Shown: positions 54,341 through 61,977, numbered from the stretch's first letter. The stretch: 64,000 nucleotides of DNA from Christiangramia oceanisediminis (GCF_022570735.2 NZ_JANCNS010000003.1:372001-436000); one strand, 5' to 3'. Notes: a model not told the origin generated them from the letters alone. Translations and numbers: made by a program.

Positions 54341-55201
54341 ATGACACAGGAAAAAACTATTGAGGGTTCGAATGGCTATGTAATGCTGGCCGTTTTCTTT
54401 CTTCTTCTCATCGGCTCGATTGTAGGCTTTGTGAACACGGGTAACCCGCTCTGGGGGATTACCTTATTTATTGCGATTTTTATTCTTCCCAGCCTGATCC
54501 TTGTAAACCCCAACGAATCAAGGGTTCTACTACTCTTTGGTGATTATAAAGGAACCGTAAAGAAAAACGGACTTTTTTGGGTGAATCCATTCTACACCAA
54601 AAAGAAGATTTCCCTGAGGGCCCGCAACTTCGACAGTGAACGTTTGAAGGTAAATGACAAATTAGGAAACCCGGTAATGATCAGCACTATCCTGGTATGG
54701 AGGGTTCACAATACTTTTAAGGCTTCGTTCGATGTTGACAATTTTGAAAATTTTGTAGTGGTTCAAACTGATGCTGCTGTACGTAAGCTTGCCAGTCTCT
54801 ATCCTTATGATAATTTTGCAGACGAGGGGCTAGATGAAGACATTACACTTCGATCGAGCATGAACGAGGTGAGCAACGCACTGGAAAAAGAATTGGAGGA
54901 ACGTCTTGAAATAGCCGGGATCGAGGTTCTGGAGGCTCGTATTGGTTACCTGGCCTACGCGAATGAAATTGCCAGCGCCATGCTAAAGAGGCAACAGGCA
55001 ACGGCTATTGTAGCGGCAAGGCATAAAATTGTGGAGGGAGCAGTGAGCATGGTTGAAATGGCTCTTGAGGAATTGAGCAGAAAAGAACTGGTAGACCTGG
55101 ACCCTGAAAGAAGAGCAGCGATGGTTAGCAACCTGATGGTTGTACTTTGTGGTGACAGAGATGCCACCCCGGTTGTAAATACCGGTACACTTAACCATTA
55201 A
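54341..55201 (+). CDS. SPFH (stomatin/prohibitin/flotillin) domain protein
   Basis: Two hydrophobic segments at the N-terminus (MLAVFFLLLIGSIVGF and LFIAIFILPSLILV) anchor it; the SPFH domain follows (about 60-230), with NESRVLLLFGDYKGTVK and the LEARIGYLAYANEIASAMLKR signature. The 286 residues match small bacterial SPFH proteins that form membrane microdomains and scaffold proteases. It is first in a plus-strand run of six genes (PH-like protein, hydrolase, RHH, HAD, DUF819), each very close to the last up to the HAD gene, and this arrangement suggests a membrane-stress function. Confidence 0.9.
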   Translation: MTQEKTIEGSNGYVMLAVFFLLLIGSIVGFVNTGNPLWGITLFIAIFILPSLILVNPNESRVLLLFGDYKGTVKKNGLFWVNPFYTKKKISLRARNFDSERLKVNDKLGNPVMISTILVWRVHNTFKASFDVDNFENFVVVQTDAAVRKLASLYPYDNFADEGLDEDITLRSSMNEVSNALEKELEERLEIAGIEVLEARIGYLAYANEIASAMLKRQQATAIVAARHKIVEGAVSMVEMALEELSRKELVDLDPERRAAMVSNLMVVLCGDRDATPVVNTGTLNH

Positions 55202-55205
55202 ATAT

Positions 55206-55787
55206 ATGAGGGTTTTTCAGGAAGAACAGGCTTTTCGACAATGGTGGCTTTTCCTTATTTTGGGAAGTGGCCTACTGGTAACCAGTATTCCGTTTTTGAA
55301 ATACAATAAAGGATTAGAAATTCAAATCTGGGAATTTTTCGGTTTCTTCCTCATCTCCCTGATCATCATGCTTTTCTGGCAGCTTCGGTTAAGGACGAGG
55401 ATAGACTCAACAGGCGTTTCGGCAGAATTCGTTCCGCTAAGGTTCTTCAGAAAGCATTTTAAATGGAATGAAATTGATGACTGTTTTGTCAGGCAGTACT
55501 TACCCATCCAGGAATTTGGAGGTTGGGGAGTTCGAGGAATTGGAAAAGCCAGGGCCTATAATGTTTCCGGAAACATGGGAATTCAGATCATTACCAAAGA
55601 CAAACGAAAATTTTTAATAGGCACTAATAAACCTGAAGAAGCCAAACGAATCTTAGAACGCTACAGGAAAAATATAAGGTATTATGAAAAACATAATTTT
55701 AAGCATCGTCCTTTTTCTGACTCTCCAAATGGGAATAGGGCAGGCAAATTACATAGAGGAAGATCTAAAGATCGACCAGTTCACTGA
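55206..55787 (+). CDS. Bacterial PH-like membrane protein with long 3' overlap
   Basis: Two membrane helices (WLFLILGSGLLVTSIPFL and FFGFFLISLIIMLFWQL) precede a beta-strand domain (about 65-150: TRIDSTGVSAEFVPL, WNEIDDCFVR, then GGWGVRGIG, KKFLIGT-like strands). That is the outline of the bacterial PH (YdbT/bPH-like) fold. The last ~35 residues (KHNFKHRPFSDSPNGN...) do not fit the fold and read through the first 104 bp of the hydrolase gene in another frame. Either translation really overlaps or the stop codon was lost. It starts 4 bp after the SPFH stop. Confidence 0.75.
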   Translation: MRVFQEEQAFRQWWLFLILGSGLLVTSIPFLKYNKGLEIQIWEFFGFFLISLIIMLFWQLRLRTRIDSTGVSAEFVPLRFFRKHFKWNEIDDCFVRQYLPIQEFGGWGVRGIGKARAYNVSGNMGIQIITKDKRKFLIGTNKPEEAKRILERYRKNIRYYEKHNFKHRPFSDSPNGNRAGKLHRGRSKDRPVH

Positions 55788-56616
55788 AGGTACGCTCACC
55801 ACCCCTTCCGAAGAAAAAGCAAAGAGCCTCGTTGTTTTCATCCAGGGATCTGGCCCTACAGACAGGGATGGAAACCAGCCTATGATGAACAATGACGGGA
55901 TGAAGAAATTAGCAAGAGAGTTAGCTGATAAAGGTATTGCCAGCTTTAGGTTCGACAAGCGAATATTCAAGATGACCGAGCTACAGATCAAGGAAAAGGA
56001 CCTCAGATTTGATGATTTTGTTACCGATGTAAATTCCATCATCGAATATTTCAAGAACGATGACCGCTTTGAAAACCTCGTACTCGCCGGGCATAGTGAA
56101 GGTTCACTTATCGGGATGCTGGCCGCAGGTGAAAATGTAGATGCCTTTATCTCGCTGGCAGGCGCTGGCAGGCCTATAGATGATGTGATCGTAGAACAGG
56201 TCGCGAATACAAATCCCGCAATGGGCGAAAAAGTTCGTGCAGGTTTTGATGAACTGATGGAAAATGGCCAGACCGAAAACTACCAGAATGTTGAATTTGT
56301 GCTTAGACCTTCCGTTCAGCCTTATATGAAAAGCTGGATACAATATGATCCTGCCGAAGAAATATCCAAACTGGAAATTCCCATTCTAATCATCAATGGA
56401 ACCTTTGATATCCAGGTAGCCGAAAAGGAAGCAGAACTACTAAAGGAAGCTAATCCGGAGGCCGAACTGGTCCTATTAGATAAAATGAACCATATTTTCA
56501 GGAAGATCGAATCTCAAGACAGGCTGGTAAATACCAAATCCTATAACGAACCTAACCAGGCTTTACATCCAGAACTGGTTCCGGTTATCACCAAATTCGT
56601 AAAAGAACTTGAATAA
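55684..56616 (+). CDS. Exported alpha/beta hydrolase
   Basis: A signal peptide (MKNIILSIVLFLTLQMGIGQ) begins inside the preceding gene. The hydrolase fold has the oxyanion-hole GSGPTDRDGN (HG-like), a nucleophile elbow AGHSEGS, Asp in INGTFDIQVA and His in MNHIFRKI. The 310 residues and the GPTDRDGNQP segment place it with the bacterial 'alpha/beta hydrolase, dienelactone/esterase' group. The substrate is unknown; a lipid or ester in the periplasm is plausible. The RHH gene starts 3 bp after its stop. Confidence 0.88.
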   Translation: MKNIILSIVLFLTLQMGIGQANYIEEDLKIDQFTEGTLTTPSEEKAKSLVVFIQGSGPTDRDGNQPMMNNDGMKKLARELADKGIASFRFDKRIFKMTELQIKEKDLRFDDFVTDVNSIIEYFKNDDRFENLVLAGHSEGSLIGMLAAGENVDAFISLAGAGRPIDDVIVEQVANTNPAMGEKVRAGFDELMENGQTENYQNVEFVLRPSVQPYMKSWIQYDPAEEISKLEIPILIINGTFDIQVAEKEAELLKEANPEAELVLLDKMNHIFRKIESQDRLVNTKSYNEPNQALHPELVPVITKFVKELE

Positions 56617-56619
56617 ATC

Positions 56620-56790
56620 ATGTCTAAAAAGAAAGCATTCGCATTAAGAGTCGACGAAGAGATGCTCAAGGCCATTGAGAAATGGGCTTCTGATGAATTC
56701 AGGAGCACCAATGGGCAGATCGAATGGATGCTGAGCAAGGCTTTAAAAGAGGCAAAAAGACACCCGAAATCTAAAAATAAGGAAGATTAA
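56620..56790 (+). CDS. Arc-like ribbon-helix-helix DNA-binding protein
   Basis: A small gene of 56 codons from ATG 56620 to TAA 56788-56790, missing from simple gene lists because of its size. MSKKKAFALRVDEEMLKAIE is the N-terminal strand-helix of an RHH fold, and STNGQIEWMLSKALKEA is the second helix; the tail is basic. Such proteins bind DNA as dimers (Arc/MetJ type). It is 3 bp after the hydrolase and its TAA shares a base with the next ATG (TAATG), so it is inside the SPFH operon and may autoregulate it. Confidence 0.85.
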   Translation: MSKKKAFALRVDEEMLKAIEKWASDEFRSTNGQIEWMLSKALKEAKRHPKSKNKED

Positions 56791-57596
56791 TGTTTAAGAT
56801 CATTTTTTCAGATATAGATGGAACCCTGTTAAATCATGACCGGGAACTTTCACCTTTTACTATCGAAACCGTAAAAAAATTAAATGGCACTGTTCCGTTT
56901 ATCCTCATTTCTTCAAGGATGCCTGCCGCGATGAGACATCTACAGGCAAAAATGGATATCGAGGACCAGCCGCTTATAAGCTATAACGGTGGTCTTATCC
57001 TGGTAGATGATAAGCCGGTGAGCTCTACAGAGATTCCCTTAAATATTCTCGATAATCTGGCAAATTTCAACAGGGAATTAGAAGTTCATTTAAGCCTTTA
57101 TCATAATGACGAGTGGTATGTCCCAAAACATGATTTTTGGGCGAGCAGGGAGATCAGTAACACCAAGGTTCAACCTGAAATTCAGCCAAATAAACAGGTT
57201 ATCGATAAATGGCAGAAGGAAGAAAAAGGTGCCCATAAGATCATGGCTATGGGAGAAGAATTCAAGATAGACGAGATCGTAAGTTTTCTTAGCGAAAATC
57301 ATCCCAACGAGCTTCACCTCTACCGGTCAAAACCAACTTATCTGGAAATAGCTCCACGGTCCATCTCGAAACTCACCGCAGTGGAACATTTGCTCAATAA
57401 TCATTTTAACATACCGCTCTCACAAAGCCTGGCCTTTGGTGATAATTACAATGATTTAGAAATGCTTAAAGGAGTAGGCATGGGGGTGGCAGTTGGTAAT
57501 GCAAAACCTGAAGTAATGGAAGTCGCTCACATGGTAACCCATTCGGGGAAAGAAGATGGAGTAGCCAGAAGTATTGTTGAAATCCTGAAGATATAA
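56790..57596 (+). CDS. Cof-type HAD-IIB phosphatase
   Basis: A haloacid-dehalogenase phosphatase of 268 residues. Motif I is FSDIDGTLLN with nucleophile Asp8 and acid Asp10; motif II is ILISSRMP; motif III/IV is FGDNYNDLEML near the end. The cap is of type C2B, so small sugar phosphates or flavin/PLP-like phosphates are possible substrates. The TAATG junction with the RHH gene ties it to the operon. It is 66 bp from the DUF819 gene. Confidence 0.92.
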   Translation: MFKIIFSDIDGTLLNHDRELSPFTIETVKKLNGTVPFILISSRMPAAMRHLQAKMDIEDQPLISYNGGLILVDDKPVSSTEIPLNILDNLANFNRELEVHLSLYHNDEWYVPKHDFWASREISNTKVQPEIQPNKQVIDKWQKEEKGAHKIMAMGEEFKIDEIVSFLSENHPNELHLYRSKPTYLEIAPRSISKLTAVEHLLNNHFNIPLSQSLAFGDNYNDLEMLKGVGMGVAVGNAKPEVMEVAHMVTHSGKEDGVARSIVEILKI

Positions 57597-57662
57597 CAAT
57601 CTGAGACTGGCTGGAAAGATTTAATAAAAATTGTATTTTGCCGGCCAATCTAGTCAGATCTT

Positions 57663-58928
57663 ATGGAAAACACTCCCTATTTCACCAACGACGCGATCGT
57701 CTTTGGTTTGTTGATGCTAGCCCTTGGCTTTGTTTTTTATACCTCCTCTAAAAAAGAAGGTTTCTGGAAGAAATTCTATTCGGTAGTTCCTGCACTATTG
57801 ATGTGTTATATGATTCCTGCCGTTTTCAACTCTCTTGGCTGGATAGATGATGAAACTTCACAATTATATTTTGTAGCCAGCCGCTATTTATTACCCGCTG
57901 CCCTGGTGCTGATGACTCTTAGCATAGACCTGAAAGCAATTTTTAACCTGGGGCCAAAAGCCCTTATTATGTTCTTTGCTGGAACCATAGGCATTGTACT
58001 GGGTGGTCCTATCGCCATTTTGATCATGTCTGTGATCTCACCTGAAACCCTTGGCGGTGTAGGACCAGATGCCATTTGGCGTGGACTTTCCACGATCGCT
58101 GGTAGCTGGATTGGTGGAGGTGCTAACCAGGCGGCCATGCTGGAGATCTATGAATACAACCCGGAATTATACGGCGGAATGGTGCTTGTAGATATTGTTG
58201 TCGCTAACATATGGATGGCCGTAATCCTGATGGGAATAGGCAAAAACGAAAGTATAGACAGCTGGCTCAGGGCCGATAATTCTGCGATTGAAAAACTAAA
58301 GGTGAAAGTTAGCAGTTATGCCGAAAGCGTAACTCGTATTCCAACACTACCGGATTTTATGATCATGCTTGCCCTTGCGTTTGGTGCTGTTGGAATTGCT
58401 CACTGGGGAGCAGATGGAATGTCTGAATATCTTTTAGCCAATTTTGAGGTTTTCAGTGATTCAAAAAGTGCCTTATCATCTTTTTCCTCACAATTCTTCT
58501 GGATGATTACCATTGCAACCGCTATTGGGATCACACTTTCCTTTACGAGGTTCAAAACATACGAAGGTGCGGGAGCCAGTAAAATAGGAAGTATCTTTAT
58601 TTACATCCTGGTTGCAACCATCGGGATGAAAATGGACCTGGGCAAGATCTTTGAGAATCCTGGTCTACTGGGGATAGGTCTTATATGGATTCTCATCCAT
58701 GTGATCGTATTGCTGGTCACTGCTAAACTTATCAAGGCTCCATATTTCTTTTTGGCGGTAGGAAGCCAGGCGAATGTAGGTGGAGCAGCTTCTGCTCCTG
58801 TAGTAGCTGCAGCCTTTCACCCTTCTTTGGCAACAGTTGGCGTGCTCCTTGCAGTATTTGGATATGTAGTGGGAACCTACGGCGCCATCCTGTGTACAAT
58901 TTTGATGCAAATCGCCGCCGGGAGTTAG
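57663..58928 (+). CDS. DUF819 family membrane transporter-like protein
   Basis: About eleven membrane helices in 421 residues. It belongs to DUF819 (YjcL-like), distantly related to sodium-coupled permeases. Recognisable parts are PAVFNSLGWID, SRYLLPAALVLMTLSIDLKAI, then GTIGIVLGGPIAIL, TIAGSWIGGGANQAAM and SQANVGGAASAPVVAAAFHPSLATVG. The two GGGANQ/NVGGAASAPV segments look like the broken-helix transport centre. The substrate is unknown. It may share the upstream transcript, or use a TATTTTG-like box in the 66-bp gap (57634-57640). Confidence 0.88.
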   Translation: MENTPYFTNDAIVFGLLMLALGFVFYTSSKKEGFWKKFYSVVPALLMCYMIPAVFNSLGWIDDETSQLYFVASRYLLPAALVLMTLSIDLKAIFNLGPKALIMFFAGTIGIVLGGPIAILIMSVISPETLGGVGPDAIWRGLSTIAGSWIGGGANQAAMLEIYEYNPELYGGMVLVDIVVANIWMAVILMGIGKNESIDSWLRADNSAIEKLKVKVSSYAESVTRIPTLPDFMIMLALAFGAVGIAHWGADGMSEYLLANFEVFSDSKSALSSFSSQFFWMITIATAIGITLSFTRFKTYEGAGASKIGSIFIYILVATIGMKMDLGKIFENPGLLGIGLIWILIHVIVLLVTAKLIKAPYFFLAVGSQANVGGAASAPVVAAAFHPSLATVGVLLAVFGYVVGTYGAILCTILMQIAAGS

Positions 58929-58982
58929 CATTAACCGGAAAAATATAAGATATTTGCGCTCCAAAAAATCTGTGTATATAAA

Positions 58983-59735
58983 ATGAAAAAACTAGCTGTT
59001 CTTTTAGTGATTTTGATCGGGTTTACTGCCTGTTCAGAAAAAGAAAGCAATCTTGTGGTAAGTGGAGAGATCAAGGGATTAAAAAAAGGAACCTTATACC
59101 TCCAGAAGGTGGAAGATACGATGCTTATCAATGTAGATTCCATGGAAGTAGATGGAGACCCCGTCTTTAGCCTGGAAACCTATCTTGAGAGTCCGCAAAT
59201 GATGTATCTTTATTTGGATAAGGTAGACAATAGTAAATTTGATGATCGAATCGATTTTTTCGCAGATAAAGGACAGATCACTATAAACACAAGCCTCGAA
59301 AAATTCGAAACCAACGCAAAAATTACGGGTTCTGCCAACCAGGAAAAATTAGCAGAATACCGCAAAATGATGAGCCGTTTTAACGATCAGAACCTCGATT
59401 TGATAAAGGAAAGTTTTGAAGCCGAAAAGGAAGAGAACGAGGAAAAACTGATAGAGATCGATAAGAAATACAATAGCCTCCTAAGAAGAAAATATCTTTT
59501 CACGGTTAATTACGCCATCAATAATAAGGACCTGGAAATAGCTCCTTACCTGGCGCTTTCTGAAGTTTTCGATGCCAACATTAAGTACCTGGATACCATT
59601 TATACTTCCCTTTCTCCGAATGTAAAAAAGTCTAAATACGGAAAACAATTGAAAGACTATTTAAAGGAGCGAAGAAAAGAGGAAAAGCTGGAAGAGAAAA
59701 TACAGGAGGAAGCAGAAGAAGAGACTAATTCGTAA
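58983..59735 (+). CDS. DUF4369 lipoprotein
   Basis: The lipobox is GFTACSEK (MKKLAVLLVILIGFTAC). Residues ~30-130 are a DUF4369 domain (SGEIKGLKKGTLYLQKVED, MMYLYLDKVD, then GQITINTSLEKFETNAKITGS), commonly found at the N-terminus of thiol-disulfide oxidoreductases. Here the thioredoxin domain is missing; a charged coiled coil (140-250, KEENEEKLIEIDKKY, then LKERRKEEKLEEKIQEE) takes its place. It is probably a structural outer-membrane lipoprotein and not a redox enzyme. Confidence 0.85.
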   Translation: MKKLAVLLVILIGFTACSEKESNLVVSGEIKGLKKGTLYLQKVEDTMLINVDSMEVDGDPVFSLETYLESPQMMYLYLDKVDNSKFDDRIDFFADKGQITINTSLEKFETNAKITGSANQEKLAEYRKMMSRFNDQNLDLIKESFEAEKEENEEKLIEIDKKYNSLLRRKYLFTVNYAINNKDLEIAPYLALSEVFDANIKYLDTIYTSLSPNVKKSKYGKQLKDYLKERRKEEKLEEKIQEEAEEETNS

Positions 59736-59755
59736 TTCAATTTCTTCAAAAATTT

Positions 59756-59782
59756 AAAGGAGCCTTTGGGCTCTTTTTTTTT
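59756..59782 (+). terminator. Hairpin terminator after the DUF4369 gene
   Basis: GAGCC / GGCTC stem followed by a run of about nine T, 20 bp after the stop. Confidence 0.7.
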
Positions 59783-59962
59783 GGCTTGACCTGAACACAA
59801 CTCGGTATTTTACATGGGCCCGGAAATTTAAGTGATCCCCCGAAGATCCTGGCAAGAATTGACACCTAACTGTCAGAATAATCAATAAATTGATCAATCG
59901 CGGTTCTCCCTTCGACTGCGCTCAGGACAGGCCCTGCCTACCTGGCGGTAATGGCAGGCAGG

Positions 59963-60040
59963 TTCTCGTCCCAGGTGATACGAACAAAAAAAGCCCCTTC
60001 TTTCGAAGAGGCTTTTTATTGAGAGCCGATGGAGGGACTC
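59963..60040. repeat. Direct repeat unit A (terminator plus tRNA 3' end)
   Basis: This 78-bp unit starts TTCTCGTCCCAGG and ends GGAGGGACTC. It matches unit B at 60065-60140 apart from one base and two homopolymer-length changes. It ends with 17 bp of the tRNA-Thr 3' end. Confidence 0.85.
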
Positions 60041-60064
60041 CCTTCGACTACGCTCAGGATAAAC

Positions 60065-60140
60065 TTCTCGTCCCAGGTGATATGAACAAAAAAGCCCCTT
60101 CTTTCGAAGAGGCTTTTATTGAGAGCCGATGGAGGGACTC
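60065..60140. repeat. Direct repeat unit B, running into tRNA-Thr
   Basis: A 76-bp near-identical partner of the unit at 59963-60040. It includes the tRNA terminator hairpin (60088-60117) and the 3' end of the intact tRNA gene from 60124. Confidence 0.85.
60088..60117 (-). terminator. Terminator of tRNA-Thr
   Basis: On the minus strand an AAAAGCC.CTTC / GAAG.GGCTTTT hairpin (one mismatch) is followed by a T-run, a few bases after the tRNA 3' end. Confidence 0.75.
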
Positions 60141-60197
60141 GAACCCACGACCTGCTGATTACAAATCAGCTGCTCTAGCCAGCTGAGCTACATCGGC
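60124..60197 (-). tRNA. tRNA-Thr (anticodon UGU)
   Basis: On the minus strand the gene begins GCCGATGTAGCTCAGCTGG, with acceptor stem GCCGATG / CATCGGC, D arm, the anticodon arm GCTGA-TTTGTAA-TCAGC (anticodon TGT, 34-36) and the T arm GTGGGTTCGAGTCCC. The length is 74 nt. The CCA end is not encoded. It reads ACA and, with modification, other Thr codons. It would be a substrate for the t6A pathway that includes the YrdC protein at 23318. A 17-bp copy of its 3' end lies 100 bp away. Confidence 0.95.
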
Positions 60198-60203
60198 AAC
60201 TTA

Positions 60204-60470
60204 CTAGAGAGCATTCAGCTTCTGAACCAGGTCTCTGGCTTTCGCCTCAAGTTCAACCTGAATTTCATTGAAATGCTTCTTTTTATTCTCTACATCACGC
60301 TTGTTGATCTTAGTGATGATCTCGTCGTAATTTTCAATAGCTTCATCCACGATAGCTTCCGATTTTGCCGGATCTTCTTTTGGATTAGCCATTTGATGGA
60401 TATATGCGGCATCTATAATATCGCCAAACACATAATTCACATCCTTCTTCAATAATCTTTTACTCGCCAT
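60204..60470 (-). CDS. Small helical protein of unknown function
   Basis: 88 residues, largely alpha-helical and charged: MASKRLLKKDVNYVFGDIID, then NPKEDPAKSEAIVDEAIENYDEI and a basic helix NKRDVENKKKHFNEIQ. No membrane segment or signal peptide. It resembles a conserved Flavobacteriia protein of unknown function. It lies between tRNA-Thr (6 bp) and bcp (63 bp) on the same strand, so tRNA-Thr may be processed from its transcript. Confidence 0.75.
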   Translation of the reverse strand: MASKRLLKKDVNYVFGDIIDAAYIHQMANPKEDPAKSEAIVDEAIENYDEIITKINKRDVENKKKHFNEIQVELEAKARDLVQKLNAL

Positions 60471-60533
60471 CTTAAATAAATTTCGGCTGCGAATTTAAAC
60501 TATTTTTCGATATGAAATTGTTTTTAAATGAAA

Positions 60534-60983
60534 TTATTGATTTCTTTTAAGCACTGCGAGTGCCTCGGGAATATGCTTTCCTGCACTCATACTATTAAAT
60601 TTATGAATGAGTTCTGCTTTATCATTGAAGATAAAAGTCTCCCTTCCCGGTAATAAACCCAAAAGACTGGGCTTAACATTAAACGCATTTCTTGCCTTTT
60701 TATCCCTATCACTCAATATGGGATAAGGCAGGTTATATCTTTTGCTAAAATTAGAGTGTGAATCTTCAGAGTCTGAACTGATACCTATTACTTCAGCTCC
60801 CAGGTCCCTGAATTCTTCATAACTATCCCTGAAACTGCAGGCCTCCTTGGTACAACCCGGAGTAAAATCTTTCGGATAGAAAAACACGACCAGGCTGTTT
60901 CCTTCAGCCTTTCTTCTAAGGTCTACTTCACGCCCGTCCTGGTCCTTCAATGTTAAAGTTGGTATTTTATCTCCCAGTTTCAT
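60534..60983 (-). CDS. bcp: Thiol peroxidase, BCP-type peroxiredoxin
   Basis: This reduces H2O2 and organic peroxides with a thioredoxin partner. The peroxidatic Cys44 and the resolving Cys49 are in TPGCTKEACSF, the classic atypical two-cysteine arrangement of the BCP/PrxQ group. Threonine 41 and an Arg in the loop complete the catalytic site. The 149 residues are normal. Its ATG directly abuts the stop of the upstream pterin-synthase gene, so it is cotranscribed with that gene and idi. Confidence 0.93.
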   Translation of the reverse strand: MKLGDKIPTLTLKDQDGREVDLRRKAEGNSLVVFFYPKDFTPGCTKEACSFRDSYEEFRDLGAEVIGISSDSEDSHSNFSKRYNLPYPILSDRDKKARNAFNVKPSLLGLLPGRETFIFNDKAELIHKFNSMSAGKHIPEALAVLKRNQ

Positions 60984-61394
60984 CTATTCACCTTTATAAC
61001 TAACAAAATTTCGCGGCGTTTCATAAAGCGTAACTTCCAGGTCGTGAGAAGACTTGATTTTGGAACGAAGTTTATTCCAGATCACCACCGCTATATTTTC
61101 GGCAGTTGGATTAAGGTCTTTGAATTCTTCAACCTCCAAATTCAGGTTTTTATGATCAAAGGCTTCTTCCACCTCTTCATAAATCAAATCCTTCAAAATT
61201 TTAAGGTCCATCACAAAACCGGTCTCAGGATCTGGCTGGCCGGTCACAGATACGATCAGTTCATAATTATGCCCGTGATAATTGGGATTGCTGCATTTGC
61301 CAAATACCTCCAGGTTTTTTTCATCGGTCCATTCCTTGCGAAAAAGCCGGTGGGCAGCATTGAAATGAGCTTTTCTGTGTACGGTGATCCTCAT
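60984..61394 (-). CDS. 6-Pyruvoyl/6-carboxytetrahydropterin synthase family protein
   Basis: This tunnelling-fold pterin enzyme converts dihydroneopterin triphosphate. The zinc ligands are His15 (FNAAHRLF), His40 and His42 (NYHGHNYEL) and the catalytic Cys34 is in FGKCSNPNYHGH. The KCSNPNYHGHNY form resembles the eukaryote-type pyruvoyltetrahydropterin synthase, not the E. coli QueD form, in which Cys is spaced differently. It may act in queuosine/7-deazaguanine or in pterin synthesis. It overlaps idi by 1 bp (TAATG) and is followed by bcp with no gap. Confidence 0.88.
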   Translation of the reverse strand: MRITVHRKAHFNAAHRLFRKEWTDEKNLEVFGKCSNPNYHGHNYELIVSVTGQPDPETGFVMDLKILKDLIYEEVEEAFDHKNLNLEVEEFKDLNPTAENIAVVIWNKLRSKIKSSHDLEVTLYETPRNFVSYKGE

Positions 61395-61909
61395 TACTGA
61401 ATATGTGAATAATATTTATCGAAAATGATCTTAAACCATTCGGTATAGATTTGTGGATTTTTCTTCATGTCGGCCTTTAATTCCTCCATATCTACCCATT
61501 TCCATGCTGCTACTTCATCAGGATTTAAATTGGGTTCTCCTTCAAAATTTCCAACCAAAATGTGATCATATTCATGTTCGGTCAGGCCATTGTCGAAAGG
61601 AGCCTTATATATAAATGAAATAGTATCTTTTAGATCTGTAGTAAACCCCATTTCTTCCATGAGCCTTCGTTTACCCGCTTCAATATTAGATTCTCCTTCG
61701 CGCTGATGACTGCAACAGGTATTGGTCCATAGGCCAGGGCTATGATACTTGGATAAGGCCCTTTGCTGAATCATCAGTTCGTTCCTGTCATTAAAAACGA
61801 ATACTGAAAATGCCCTGTGAAGCAATGCCTTTTCGTGAGCTTCGATCTTTTCCATCAAACCTATCTGCTCATCCTTTTCGTTTACCAGTATTACTTTTTC
61901 TTGCGCCAT
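61394..61909 (-). CDS. idi: Isopentenyl-diphosphate delta-isomerase type 1
   Basis: It interconverts IPP and DMAPP, supplying the polyprenyl tail that MenA adds. The ATG at 61909 (MAQEKVILVNEKDEQIG) is used; an upstream in-frame ATG at 61936 lacks support. The Nudix-like core shows NTCCSHQREGE with the catalytic Cys, HRAFSVFVFN with the metal-binding His, and LMEEMGF with the second metal Glu. The 171 residues are normal. It is the first gene of the idi, pterin synthase, bcp operon. Confidence 0.93.
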   Translation of the reverse strand: MAQEKVILVNEKDEQIGLMEKIEAHEKALLHRAFSVFVFNDRNELMIQQRALSKYHSPGLWTNTCCSHQREGESNIEAGKRRLMEEMGFTTDLKDTISFIYKAPFDNGLTEHEYDHILVGNFEGEPNLNPDEVAAWKWVDMEELKADMKKNPQIYTEWFKIIFDKYYSHIQ

Positions 61910-61977
61910 TTTTTTGTTTGAAAGCCAAATGTACAAAATCGGACTACTTTTTCACAACCAGCCTGATTAAGCAATTC

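Larger units (their letters stand above)
59783..60123. repeat. Repeat mosaic between the DUF4369 gene and tRNA-Thr
   Basis: No gene is seen in these 340 bp. They hold two copies of a CCTTCGACTrCGCTCAGG element (59908-59927 and 60040-60059), a palindromic CCTGCCTACC...GGCAGGCAGG block (about 59934-59962), and two copies of a ~76-bp unit that carries a hairpin and the 3' end of the tRNA gene (59963-60040; 60065-60140, running into the tRNA). A TGACA/TGTCA pair at 59860-59875 is also present. A 98-codon frame across it is artefactual. Confidence 0.8.

Noticed and set aside
59860-59875. TGACA-N6-TGTCA pair
   Set aside because: Similar in look to the heat-shock element, but the spacer is 6 and it precedes no gene start.
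59890-60186. 98-codon open frame on the plus strand
   Set aside because: It runs across the repeat mosaic and antisense to tRNA-Thr; its peptide (FDCAQDR, FDYAQDK) is the known translation of dispersed repeats, not a protein.
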